Assembly: GCF_022605165.1 (NCBI RefSeq)
Contig: NC_063071.1
Location: forward strand, 186,001 to 250,000
Source of the DNA: Purpureocillium takamizusanense
Lineage: Eukaryota; Ascomycota; Sordariomycetes; Hypocreales; Ophiocordycipitaceae
Direction of reading: 5' to 3'
DNA length: 64,000 nt
Position numbers and translations under genes: made by a program. Numbering within the stretch: position 1 is the stretch's first letter; every line of letters begins with the position of its first letter. Shown here one piece after another: positions 10,008 to 21,146 of this stretch. Below the pieces are notes generated by a model that did no database searches, was not told the origin of the DNA, and was given only the letters and a program-made list of their open reading frames with translations.

Positions 10008-10886
10008 ATGGCTATCACTACTACAAAGCCTCCCAGCCTGCGACAGGTCGAAGCCTCGGAAGGCTGCGATGCCATTGTCAGCGCCCTTCGTGAGGATGGT
10101 GGTGTCATCATAAAAAACCTTGTGACAACAGACCAGGTTTGTCGTATCAACAAGGAGATTGACCCTGTCATGGAAAAGCTTGCAGTTGGCACCAAACTCT
10201 CGGATGAACGACTCCAGGACTTTCATGGGTACAATACGAAACGGTTGACGAATCTGGTTACGCACAGTAAGACCTTTCGCGAAGAAGTCCTGGAGCATGA
10301 CTTGATCCATCAAATCTGTGAAGCGATCTTCATGGAGGATGCGGGCACGTACTGGATGAACTCGGCTCAAACCATTGAGATTGGTCCAGGTAGCAACCGT
10401 CAAGAGCTACATCGTGACCAAATCCAATACCCAATCTTCACATACTGCGGCGCCGACGCTCCCGAGGCGGTCATCAATTTTATGGTAGCCTTGACCAAGT
10501 TCACCGAGGAGAGCGGTGCCACACGGGTTGTACCTGGAAGTCATAAGTGGGCGAATTTTCGGGAGTACGGAACCCATGAAGACAGTGTCCCGGCGGAAAT
10601 GGAAGTGGGTGATGCGTGTCTCTTCAGTGGAAAGGTTTCGCACGGTGGCGGCGCTAATCGGACTCGCGACTTCAAGAGACGAGGTCTTGCCATCACATTT
10701 CAGCCTTCCTACCTAACTCCTGAGGAGGCGTATCCGTTTCTTATTCGGAAGGAGCTTGCTATGACGCTCAGCCCGCGGGCGCAGCGCCTGCTTGGCTTCC
10801 GCTCCCAATTTCCAAAGGATACCTTGGGGTTATGGAAATGTGATTACAGCCATACGGACGACGTCGTTTACTACCCAGCCACATAG
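10008..10886 (+). CDS. Fe(II)/2-oxoglutarate dioxygenase, phytanoyl-CoA dioxygenase family (SwnH1/SwnH2 type)
   Basis: A single exon encoding 292 residues. The metal triad is visible as H135-x-D137 (ELHRDQ) and a distal His near residue 212 (VSHGGGAN), with downstream arginines suited to bind 2-oxoglutarate. PGSHKW and the overall length fit the fungal PhyH family. The true ATG is at 10008, in good context (gctATGG); the upstream open frame begins only with a GTG. In swainsonine clusters two enzymes of this type act late, hydroxylating or epimerising the indolizidine. Its position beside the NmrA-like reductase supports that role. Whether it matches the first or second cluster dioxygenase is unresolved. 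Confidence 0.82.
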   Translation: MAITTTKPPSLRQVEASEGCDAIVSALREDGGVIIKNLVTTDQVCRINKEIDPVMEKLAVGTKLSDERLQDFHGYNTKRLTNLVTHSKTFREEVLEHDLIHQICEAIFMEDAGTYWMNSAQTIEIGPGSNRQELHRDQIQYPIFTYCGADAPEAVINFMVALTKFTEESGATRVVPGSHKWANFREYGTHEDSVPAEMEVGDACLFSGKVSHGGGANRTRDFKRRGLAITFQPSYLTPEEAYPFLIRKELAMTLSPRAQRLLGFRSQFPKDTLGLWKCDYSHTDDVVYYPAT

Positions 10887-11669
10887 CCGTTGGTCAAAAG
10901 CCAGGGCGGTGGGCCCGGGCATAGCTACATAGTTTAATGCTCGTCGTATAAGGGGACGATCCCACATCAACGCGCGAATCGTAGTGGCAGCCATCCTCAC
11001 GAGAGAGCCATGCCGTAGTTCGAGACAAAACCCCGACCTGACCAGCGAGGATCACGGGGGAAGCGATGCCGGATTCCGTGTCCGCACACAAGAACCCCGA
11101 GCAAGGAGAGGCGGGCCTCGATAACAAGTGGCCGCATCTTTGCGACAGAGAACAGTGCAACGGAATGGGAACTCCCCGGCATCTGCAACACTGCATCTGA
11201 TAAACGTATCATTGAGCGGCGGTAGGTCCACATTCACGCGGCCCCAGTCCTTGTCTGTGTAACTCTTGAACATGTTCCTGTCGAGGTTTTACTTCTGTTG
11301 TGTTTGAGTCTTATTACACAGCTTTTGGCTGCCTATATTGTTTTGAGCCTAGCCCAGGCAGCCTCCCAGGTCGGGCTGCGTTTGGGTTACTTGTCGCCCG
11401 TGAACGTGGAGGCGATGGGCGGTGCCTGTTTTGCCCGGGTGGCTGAGCAACTCCCCACCTCCTTCGAGTCACATGGTGGTGCTCGAGGTACCTCGTCCGC
11501 CCTTTGTCATCAAATTCCTAGCTCACAATTCAACCGTGCCTATGGCTGCTGATCCCTCGCCTCGTCGCCCTTCTCTTTTTCCCTTGAGTAGCCAAAGTTG
11601 CTAGACTCGACAAACGGTCGCAATTGCGTTGTTGGACTTGAAAGGTCCAGATTTCCTCAAACCAATGAG
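10887..11669. other. Intergenic stretch, possible right border of the alkaloid cluster
   Basis: About 780 bases without a convincing gene. A 73-codon minus-strand frame at 11052 to 11273 starts with ATG but has no recognisable domain. The gene type changes here from alkaloid enzymes to general cellular proteins. Confidence 0.5.
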
Positions 11670-13451
11670 ATGTTTCCATCCGGCGATCAGGACGCACAAC
11701 AGATTCTAGCCCAGGCTGCCATGGGAACATTCACACCGGGTCTCGAGATAGTCCGTTTCCGCAAGCGATACTACATTCGCTATCATCAGTATGACTCTGA
11801 CTATGAGGGCCTCGGCGCACACATCGTCGCACGCATCCCTACGGACCCTGCTAAATACCAGAGTATGTTACGTGGCTTTCCATGTAAAGCGGACCGCTAA
11901 CGCCGTCTAGAATGGCTCGAGTCAATGCGGAACCATTATGCATCGACGGAACATAAGCTCGAAGATCAAGTCTATGAAGTCCCTAACGGCCCCGAGCCCG
12001 ACGAGCGGGACCATGAGTTCAAGGAGCTTCCGACTGAGCTGCCAAACCGACTGGACCACTGGGTCTTTGAGTTTTCCTACATCATCAACCTCGACAGCGA
12101 AGTTCTCACAATGAATAATAGCATACACTGGAAGCTGGATAGCATCCCTCGCCAGAGAGACCTATGGATGGAGGCCATCTCCGATAGCATCTACTTGGGT
12201 AAGCCTACCATCTCTCTAGATATATGCTCGGAAGAGCACATGGCTTCGCCGGCCTTGACGCTTCCCGAGCCGGATCCAGTTATCCCGTTTGATGTTTGCC
12301 TCGCATCCCCAAATATAAACATCAAAGGAGCTTGGAGCGCGTTCCTCACCCACGCTCTGGCCAAAATCCTTAAAACATATTCTCCGCAGATCATTAACTT
12401 TGGGAGGGAGTGGAGCGCAGACTCATTCCCCTTCCGTGAGTTGATGTTCGCCCTCGTGTCTGTTGCATCTAATCAAGCAAAATTCCATGATCATCGTGGA
12501 CAGCAGTGTCAGCGACAATGCTGCCGTTCAGATCGGTCTTTGACACCATCCCCTGTCGAGGATGAATGGGTCGGCGACAGCGTCCCTCTACATTTTGGTT
12601 CAATGTCCCATCGGCCGGGCAAGCCTCCGGGAGCCTCACCCACGGAGATCATATACTGGGTAGGGGGCGTGCTGGTCAGCCTGGAGTTGGTGCTCGATGG
12701 CAAGGCGGTGACGAAGGTGGTTGATTGGGCCGTCCAGCAGGGACACGTCAACTTTCAGGTCGTCATCCTGTCACTCTTTGAAGCGGTCTTTGCAGAGGTC
12801 TCAGTTGGCGATGGCAAGAAGCCCTTCGTCAAAGTCAGCAACACTGTCGACCTCTCGCCTCTGCGTGCAGAGTACTGTGTGAGTACGCACCCACGAGAGC
12901 GCCCTGCGCTTAAGGATGGAATGCATGCCCGGCCCCAGCACGGCGAGAAGGTTATACAGTCCAATTGCACGGCGACTCCAGCTAGTCTCGAAGAACATTT
13001 CCCCGGACTTGCAGCGCTTGTCAATTTCTTCGATGCTGCCGCGACTCGCCGTGCCGCAATCAAGTCACCAGGGAGCCTTCCTTCGGAACTGTACGAAAGA
13101 ATCCTGGATTTCGTCGATTACGATACCTGGAAGGCCTGTCTCATGGTCTCGACCGAGTTCCGTTTCTACTGCCTCCGCAAGTACAGGCTCGACCCTGTAC
13201 ATCGACTTGTGGCGGGACCGTTTGTGAGAGTGAGCAGGCGTCCAACAACGCACTTGTCGTTCGATGTTGAAAATCTTCAAACGGGAACGGTCGTTCCGAT
13301 GATGCACCATCAGACCCGTGGCCCGACGGGGGAATGCTCGTGGATCCCAATCATCGGCGACGAACGCAAGGCCATCATGACAAATGTTACCATCAGCTTT
13401 GGGCAGGTGGGGGATTTGCCGATAGTTGACAGCAGCGATGAAGGAAATTGA
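11670..13451 (+). CDS. Uncharacterised fungal protein with F-box-like motif
   Basis: Exons 11670 to 11862 and 11911 to 13451; the 48-nt intron has GTATGT, GCTAAC and TCTAG signals, and splicing restores the frame. The product is about 577 residues. Near residues 465 to 500 an F-box-like helix pair is seen (LPSELYERILDFVDYDTWKACLMVS). The rest shows no domain I recognise. Two oddities: the segment around 12483 to 12541 reads more like protein in a shifted frame, and 12879 to 12959 carries a strong donor (GTGAGT) and an acceptor that would remove 81 bases in frame. If both are real, the model changes but the reading ends at the same stop. An F-box would imply an adaptor role in ubiquitin ligase complexes; that is inference. 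Confidence 0.65.
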
Positions 13452-13868
13452 ACCAGATTAGTAGGCTAATGGCGTTGTGAAGGTGCAGCAGAGGCGCGAG
13501 CAAAGTTAGATCGATAGTTAAGTAGGGTATCACTGGCGTAGTCAAGTGCTTTAAGAAACGAAGTTCCGAAAGGTTATCTAGCCGTCTGTCTTCCACCTTA
13601 TCCTCCTTGGCCCCCCTTACTTACTCTACTTATTAGAGGCGCAGCACGTGAAGCTCACGCAGCATCTATAGTTTCCTTGCGGATATATAGCGCCGAGTTT
13701 CTAATGCAGGCGTCGTCCTCGGGTAAGAGATACTCGGTATACTCCTTAACCATCTCACGCACCCGTGGCGATGAATGATCCGTCGTATATGGACTGTGCG
13801 GATCCCCGTGGCGGTCAGTATAGACTTCGGCACCGCCTTGCGCCTAACTCTAGGGGCAGGATCGGCAC
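13452..13868. other. Convergent intergenic stretch
   Basis: About 420 bases between the F-box-like gene and the SRR1 gene, which point towards each other. I see no gene in it. It is somewhat AT-rich, with a TATA-like run (ggatatatag) near 13681. Confidence 0.5.
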
Positions 13869-14913
13869 TCACAAAACCCATACCCCCTTCTCATTCCTCG
13901 TCCATGTACGCGGAACGTGCTCAGGCTCGACGTAGCCCCAGATTATCGCCGCCGGACGCGCCAGCTCCGTCACGATCTGCTTCACGGGAACATTACACGA
14001 CACTGTAAAGACCAGCGTGTGCTCGTCCACGAGTAGAAACCCTGACTCTGGCTCCGCAATCTCGACGCCTCTCGCGAGGAGGACCTCCTTGCAAGTGGCG
14101 ACATATGAGGGGTCTTGAGCAACGAGCTGTACCGGGTGGCCCATAATCTCCTGGAGCAGGTTCGCGAGGAGAAGTAGCACCGCATGCTGCATGCAGGAGC
14201 TTCGGTGCTCGTCGCCTGGAATGGCTCCGGACGTTAAATTCCCCAGGCCGAAAGCAATGACCTTCTCAACTCGAAGCCGCTTCATGTCAGGTCCACTAAT
14301 GATGGCCTCTAGCATCTGCCACGTCTCGGTACGAGAAACGCTGCCTATACAAGAGTCCAGAATTGCGGCTACATCAGCCGTAGTAATGTTCAAGGTATCA
14401 TCGATATGAACGACATGCCTCGCCCAAGTGATTTGGACGGGGGTTACTCCATTTCCATAGTACACAGCCGCTCGGCCGGTGAGGTCAGTCAACCGGTATG
14501 CGTCATTGAACTGCATTGTCGGTTTAGAGCTAGTATCGCCCAGCGAGTTAGCTCTAGTAATCTGCGGCAAGGGATTTGGCCCAGAAGGCTCACCTCTTGT
14601 GGCGCTCATGTTCCAACAGGACTCGCATGTTGTCGTACCGGCAACTGTCCATACCGATGACAGTGAGGCTCCCCGCCTCCGGGAATCTGCCCGCGTTGAG
14701 CTCATCTATCTGCCTCTGAGCGTCCACAATCATCTCCCTCGTAAATAAAGGCCGTCCTTCGTCGTACATTTCCTGTGCACGCGCCGCGATTTTCGCGTGC
14801 CTCTTCTTATCCTCCTCACTATCGAAGAACTCTAGCCCCGATAAACTGCACCGCTCATCGTTACCTAACATCTCTTCACCGAAGCCACGTCCAGTCTGTC
14901 CGCCACACTCCAT
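13869..14913 (-). CDS. SRR1-like domain protein
   Basis: Exons 14913 to 14594 and 14529 to 13869. The 64-nt intron (GTGAGC, branch CTAAC, acceptor ACTAG) joins RHKS to SKPTMQF and gives 326 residues. The second exon has the SRR1 core: an AFGLGNLTSG strand-loop, a following helix in which MQHAVLLLLANLL is visible, VQLVAQDPSYVATCKEVL, and FLLVDEHTLVFTVSCNVPVKQI, followed by IIWG. SRR1 proteins were first described in plant phytochrome and clock signalling, and in fungi the domain is widespread with little known function. The N-terminal third is charged and shows no domain. It is convergent with the F-box-like gene. Confidence 0.78.
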
Positions 14914-15229
14914 GATAATGTAGATTCGTCGTTACTCGTCTTTTCCTGCTCGCCAAGACAGTGAGCGGTAATAGAGACTTAGAAGAGGCGCAAAGGGCTT
15001 TACACCTCTCAGATAGATGCGGGGTAAGGCAGCAACGCCTTACGACCCTGGGCAGACGGGCCGCTATGCGGGCCGGTTATGTAGGCGCTGATATAAACCG
15101 AGAAAAACAGTAAAATACCTCTTGTGCTGAGAGATTGGTTCCTTTAGGAATAGCACTATTTATTATAAGTGAAGATCTCTAGCAAAACGTGATTACGAGC
15201 CGAATCACCGGCTCAATGCTATCATGCTG
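14914..15229. other. AT-rich intergenic stretch with a hairpin
   Basis: A stem-loop lies at about 15022 to 15047, with arms gtaaggc and gccttac around agcaac. A GC-rich palindrome-like segment follows (cgggccgctatgcgggccgg near 15058), then AT-rich sequence. It resembles a degraded mobile element end, but no coding remnant is visible. Confidence 0.45.
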
Positions 15230-17419
15230 CTACTTTAGAAGCCTCCACCTTCGAGACACACCTATCTTGCCACCGGGGTTGTCATGCTCGATCAAGGCTT
15301 TGACCTTTCTCACCACACCATCGCTGTCCATCCCAAATCTTGCATAATTCTCCGTGCTCGAGCCCGAGTATCCAAACGAGTCCATTGCGACCGAGGCGTC
15401 GCAGAATCGAGCCCAGACAGTCGAGACGTATGACTCTACAGAGACGATGTGCTTGGAGGCGGATAGCACCTCGCCTTGATAGTCCTGCGGCTGCTTTTCG
15501 AAAAGTTCGATGCAGGGCATACTCACCAGGCGTGTCGGGATGCCCTCGTCGTTGAGTCGCCGCGCGGCCTCCGCTGCGAATTGCAGATCAGAGCCGCAGG
15601 ATACCAGCGTTACCAACGCCTTCACGTCCATTTGTGCCTCGGACAAAACGTAGCCTCCCCTCTTTACCTTCTGCCTATTCGTCCCTGAAAGCCCATAGAG
15701 TAGGGGCTCGCGAGCCAGTGAGATGATGGACGGTGTCGTCTCCACTTCCAACGCGGCGGCCCATGCCCCAATTACTTCCTCGGGGTCAGCTGGGCGAATA
15801 TACTGCAAGTTTGGCATTGCACGATACAGGCTGTCCAGCTCAACTGGCTGGTGCGTTGGCCCATTCTGGCCCTCGCCGATGGAGTCATGCGTAGCGATAT
15901 GAATTACCCTGAGATCACTCAAGGCACCCATCCGCACACCCGGGGCCGCGTACAGGTAAAACATGAAGAACGTCGCAGTGACTGGAAGGAAACAGCCGCG
16001 CCGGTATGCTGCAATGCCGTTGGAGATTGCCGCCATGGCGTGCTCGCGGATGCCGTAGCGAACGAGCCTGCCAGACGGACGGGAGCGGTCAAAGATGAGT
16101 TCCTGTTGCGCCGCGTCGCTCATGTTGGTGGAGTTCCACATGTCGGCGCCGCCAGCGATCATGGAAGGGACGCTGGTGATCAAGCGGTTGAATAGAACGC
16201 CATTGAACTGCCTGGTCGCCATGGGCGAATCTGGGACCTCCATCGACTCCAAAAGTCCAGCCGCGCGAACGTCGACCGTGCCCTGCATTCGCTGGTCCAA
16301 GATAGTGGCAAGCTCAGGATAGCTAGCAGAATAGGTTTTGAGAACGCCATTCCACTTCTCTTCCAGGGCGCTTCCCTTGTCGACAAGACTCGCGAAATAC
16401 TTCTTGGTGTCGGAGGAGATGGTGTGTGTGGCGGACTCGCCGGACGGAGCAAATTTTGCTGCATCTTCCGCTGTGAATGAACTATGATGCGCCTTGGCGG
16501 TTCCCGCGTGCAGAGTCCCATAGCCTATTGTAGTTCGGACGTTTATAAAGGTAGGACGCTCTTTCAGGGTCTTCGCCTCGGCCAAAGCTGAGACAATGTT
16601 GGACACAGCCAGGTCTCCGTCGCCGTCTGGGACATCAAGTACGTGCCACCCCAATGCTTTAATCTTGGCATTTGTGTCTTCCAAGGCCGTCCAATCCAGA
16701 GGGCCGTCGCAGGTCACCCGGTTGTTGTCATATATCAAGGTCAGGTTGTCGAGTCCGAGGTTTCCGGCAACGGCCAATGCCTCGCATGCCACTCCTTCCT
16801 GGAGACAACCATCTCCGGTGACGCAATAAATGTGGGATCCGATCACCTCGTGGCCGGGTCGGTTAAAGGTTGCTGCCAAGTTGCGCGATGCGATTGCAAG
16901 CCCTACGGCGTTGGAGATGCCTTGCCCGAGAGGCCCGGTAGTCACTTCAACGCCGGAGACATGGATCTCTGGGTGACCAAGACACAGGGCCTCCTTCCAT
17001 TTACCTGTGGCTCTATCCACCGGCTTTGCACTGGCGTACAACCTGAGCTCGTCCATGGACATATGCGGGTGCCCGGAGATGTGGAGCATGGCATACAGCA
17101 AGACAGCTGCATGTCCATTCGATAGAACAAATCTATCTCGGTCAAACCACTGATCACAATAATATTCATCAGCTCAGGATCATTAGAGCCAGCCAAGTGA
17201 TTGACATACGTCTGGGTTCATCGGATTATATCGCATAACATGCTTCCACAGGGCGACTGCCATGGGTGCCATGCCAATGGCAGATCCGCCATGGCCACCA
17301 TTGTGCTGGCGGCAGAGGTCGATGACAAGTTTCCTTATGTCCCTCACTGCCTGTAAGTCCATGCCGCGGTTGCAGCAATCTTCTTCACGAACGTTGTTCG
17401 ATGTCATATTTTCGCCCAT
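15230..17419 (-). CDS. Transketolase-family enzyme, dihydroxyacetone-synthase-like
   Basis: Exons 17419 to 17210 and 17149 to 15230; the 60-nt intron joins NPMNPD to WFDRDRFVLSNGH, a continuous transketolase motif. The product has 709 residues. Visible are H43 in GGHGGSAIGM, the thiamine diphosphate motif GDG at 182 to 184 with DNN at 211 to 213, GVEVTTGPLGQGISNAVG, THDSIGEGQNGPTHQP and PNLQYIRPAD. The family moves a two-carbon ketol unit between sugar phosphates. Dihydroxyacetone synthases use formaldehyde as acceptor, fixing C1 units. The TAKAHHSSF loop and YIRP segment lean towards that branch, but a plain transketolase remains possible. The C-terminus is basic, with no clear peroxisomal tripeptide. 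Confidence 0.85.
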
Positions 17420-17497
17420 GATTAAAGCTTAAAGGGAACCAATGAGTATGCGAGGCGGACCGATGAGATGCCAAACGGATGAGCAAAAGGTTGATTG

Positions 17498-17511
17498 GCC
17501 TTATAGGGGAA
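17498..17511 (-). promoter_or_regulatory. TATA-like box upstream of the transketolase-like gene
   Basis: The minus strand reads tcccctataaggcc about 85 bases before the ATG at 17419. It is a good core promoter candidate. Confidence 0.4.
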
Positions 17512-18393
17512 GACACGCGCGGAGTAGCCATGCAGCCGTGTCGTACAGCTGGTGAGGCCATGGATGCATCCAGATGGATGGCCGGAACTCGGTACTGGAT
17601 AGCACAGACCAAAAAGCCGGAACTGAAGTGCATCAATCATTGGGCTCGGAATTCGGACCACGAGGAGAATGGTCAGGTGCCTCCAACATGGACCTTGTAT
17701 TGCTACGCGCAGCGCACGCGTCCATGGTAATTGCAATAATTTTGCCGTGACTTATTCGCGACGTCGAGGTAGAACGGCGGCTTGATTGAGACATTGGGCG
17801 TTGGGCAGTCATACAGTCTACAGCTGACCGGTCGCTCACGCGCCGATGTCGCAGCTGCGAGACTAGTGTTTGCCGGCATGAGAAGTGGCGCGACAGCTCG
17901 AATATGAGGAGTCCGTTGTCGGAATTGTGTCGTCTTTGGCATTGCTTGCTTCTCACGCGCCTCGACTGTGTCGGTGTAAGTCGTATCATTGAGCTCCCGG
18001 GAGACCCTGCCACTGCCTGCCGGGAGCTTTGGACGCTGGTGCCCACTACTAACTGCCCAGCTGACCTGACAGAGGATCGGGAATGGAGCTCAGGAGTCAG
18101 GATTACACGAAACGAAACAGCACATAGAGGTCGAGCCTGAGGTGGTACAGAGGTGAGCGGAGGAGGCTGGGTAATAAACCCCACGTCCGCCAGGAGAACG
18201 AAGACTTCCATCGACGTCCTTGAGAGGATTTGCGATGTATCCTGAAACAAGCTTTGACGCTCTTGCAGCCGGCCGCCACATATGGTGTGATTGTGCGGGG
18301 GCATTTGCGTGCTCGTCGTGTCCCATGGCGACACGCCTACCAGCCAGGCGGTGGGTTATATGCGCGTGCGAAGCATTCCCACGGAGAGGGCGC

Positions 18394-18404
18394 GGATAAA
18401 TATG
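18394..18404 (+). promoter_or_regulatory. TATA-like box upstream of the FAD monooxygenase
   Basis: The stretch ggataaatatg lies about 95 bases before the ATG at 18492. Confidence 0.35.
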
Positions 18405-18491
18405 CCGGTATCTCAATCGTACGCCTTGGGACCGTGACGTTGGCATTCGAGCTCAACAATCCGGTTGTGACGGGCGGTATCTGGTTCCGCG

Positions 18492-20441
18492 ATGGCCATC
18501 TTGGTAGCAGATCCCAGCGACTTGCCTGGCTTTACAGCGACTCATCAGTCATACAACAAAACCGACCCGAGCAACAAACCCCTCTTGACGAACGGAGCTG
18601 AGGCGTCACCCAAGAGCAAGGTCGTTTCCGGCAACGCAGAAATCCTCAACGACTCGCCTGATACGCAGCGCTCGAATGTTGCAGTCATCGATCGCTTCAT
18701 CGATGAGCCTCGCCAGCTTCGTGTCGCCGTCATTGGAGGAGGGCTTTCGGGCATCGTCGCCGGCATTCTGCTCCCGATCAAGGTTCCAGGAATCGATCTG
18801 ACCATTTTCGAAAAGAACACAGACTTGGTATAGGCGGCCCCGTGGTGGCCAGAATGTGAGGTTCGGGGGGACGCAAGCTGACTTTTAGCCTCGTCGCAGG
18901 GCGGAACGTGGCTGGAAAACGTGTATCCCGGAGTGCAATGCGACATCCCGTCCCACGTCTATCAGTCAACCTTCGCACCCAAGAAAGACTGGTCGGACCA
19001 GTTTGCCTCCGGAGAGGAGATCAGGGACTATTGGCAGTCGGTGGCTCGCAGGTTCGACGTTTATCGCCATGTCAAGTTCCAACACCGCATCGATGCCGCT
19101 ACATGGAAGCCTGAGGATGGCAAATGGCTACTGCAGGCCACCGACCTCGGCTCGGGGAACACAGTAAGCGACAGCTTCGACATTGTTCTCACATGCATCG
19201 GGCGTTTCAACGACTGGCGACTGCCACAATACCCCGGGATATCCGAGTACCAGGGATTGCTTCGGCACACCTCCAATTGGGATCCATCCTTCGACCCCGA
19301 GGGGAAGAGGATAGCAGTCATCGGCAATGGGGCAAGCGGTATTCAGGTTGTCGCAAACCTGCAGAAGGTGGTCGGTCGTCTGGACCACTACGCTCGAAGC
19401 AAGACCTGGATCGCTTCGTCCTGGGCGGGTGACGATCGCACGCTCGAGGCACAGCCGATCCCACAAGAGCAACAGAAGAGCTTCGAGGACCCAGCAGCTT
19501 ATCTTGCCTTTCGAAAACAACTGGAGGACAAATACTGGCGACGCTTCCGCTCGTTCCTCAAAGACACAGAGGAAAACGCGGAGCTCAAGGAAGCCTTCAT
19601 CAACATCATGAAGAGGCGTCTGGATAAGAAGCCCGAATTGCTAGAGCACATCGTGCCAGACTTCTCCCCAAACTGTCGGCGCCTTACGCCCGGCCCTGGC
19701 TACCTGGAGGCCATCGCAGAGGACAATGTGGAATACATCCAGACGCCAATCAAGCGGCTCACCACGACCGGGATTGAAACGGTGGATGGAGAGCACAGAG
19801 AAGTCGACGCCATCTTTTGTGCAACTGGAGCCACGGGTGGTGCAGCTCCAAGCTTCCCCGTCCGGGCTGGTGACAAGGAGCTGGGCGACCTTTGGAAGCC
19901 AGACGGCGAGCATGGCTTCCCTTATACATACATGGGGCTGGCCACACCGGGATTTCCCAACATCTTCTTCGTCCAGGGCCCCCACGCGACAGGCCCGTCT
20001 GGAACGGTACCGCATAGCGTTGAGACTCAATTGACCTACTTCGCCAAGCTATTGAGGAAGGTTGCGAGAGAAGGGATCAAGTCGATCGAGCCATCGGCGG
20101 AAGCTGCCGACGACTTCGTCGCTTATTCCGATGCCTTCTTCAAAACCACCGTACTCTCTGATCATTGCAGCTCCTGGTACAATGGCGGTCGGCCCGGTGG
20201 GAGGATCCATGGGGCCTGGCCGGGGAGCGCGGCGCACCTCACCATAGCACGACGCGAGCCGCGATGGGAGGATTGGAAGTACACGTATCTGTCCGATACT
20301 GGGAACAGGTTCCTCTGGTACTTTGGGAACGGCTGGACGAGGCGTGAGGCTGATCTGGAATCGGACATGACGCCGTATTTGCAGTACGCCGATGACATAG
20401 ACCTGCGAGATGTACACGAGAGTTGGTGGAGCGTGCCATGA
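18492..20441 (+). CDS. FAD-dependent monooxygenase, Baeyer-Villiger-like
   Basis: Exons 18492 to 18827 and 18900 to 20441 (72-nt intron, branch GCTGAC). Splicing joins NTDL to GGTWLENVYPG, the usual continuation of the FAD domain; 625 residues. The FAD site GGGLSG is at 82 to 87, after an extended N-terminus of about 70 residues. The BVMO signature appears in variant form at 229 to 240 (YQGLLRHTSNWD: Tyr for Phe, Asp for Pro), and the NADPH site is AVIGNGASGIQ. FFVQGPHATGPSG and SWYNGGRPGGRIHGAWPGS towards the C-terminus are typical of fungal members. Such enzymes oxidise ketones to esters or lactones, or oxygenate N or S atoms. The substrate is unknown. It is followed by a transporter on the same strand. 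Confidence 0.85.
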
Positions 20442-21146
20442 GCGCGCGTTGCCACGCACTGTTGCATGACAGAAATAAAAGTTGCATCTGTCGCAGCATT
20501 CGGTATAGCCATCGCGAAGAGTGACTGGTGGTCAGCACAGCCTGGGAGGAATCGCCATGTTCCCACGTGCGAACTAAATTGGCGCAGCCCTCCCACGATG
20601 CGTATCTACTGCCACACGGCGGAGCTCTCGGCCGTACACCCATCGCAGAGTGGAATGGGGCAGCCACTGATGATGCAGGAAATGCGGCGAAGCCCAGAGC
20701 CTGAAGTTGGCCGATAGAGTGGCACCGGATTCTCTCCGCTCTGGGATGAGGACCCTGATGAAGCCAACATACAGGAAATATGATTCCGCGACCGGCATTG
20801 CATCATCAACCATCTTCCGAATCTCGGGCGGGCGCCAAGTGCAAAGAAAGCATCTGCTGCGCCGTGGCCATGACATGGAACGCGTACTGTTGGCTAACAG
20901 GGATCGTCATGTGGTGCAACTCCGTCGCAATGGCGTGCTCGTGTAAGTCAGAGGGCACATCGCCAGAGAGCGGGTCGCCATCGTAGTTCGACGATATCAA
21001 CGGCCACATGGCTGCCCGCCCTGTACCAGGAAGATACTTGCTCACTGACTCGAGATATTCACTCGAAGTAAGAATACTACGTTAACCACACCCTGGAAGC
21101 GCTTGCTCTCGGTTGCAAGCCAACAGTCACTTGACAGTATCGCAGC
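20442..21146. other. Intergenic stretch upstream of the UNC93-like carrier
   Basis: About 700 bases between two plus-strand genes. No gene, repeat or clear TATA element was recognised. Confidence 0.5.

Larger units (their letters stand above)
17420..18491. promoter_or_regulatory. Divergent intergenic region
   Basis: About 1.07 kb between the divergent transketolase-like and FAD monooxygenase genes, presumably holding both promoters. No gene or notable repeat is seen. Confidence 0.5.

Noticed and set aside
11052..11273. A 73-codon minus-strand frame starting with ATG between the dioxygenase and the F-box-like gene
   Set aside because: It begins fairly protein-like but has no domain, no continuing exon with consensus splice sites and no support from context. 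It could be a fragment of an old gene, but this cannot be shown.
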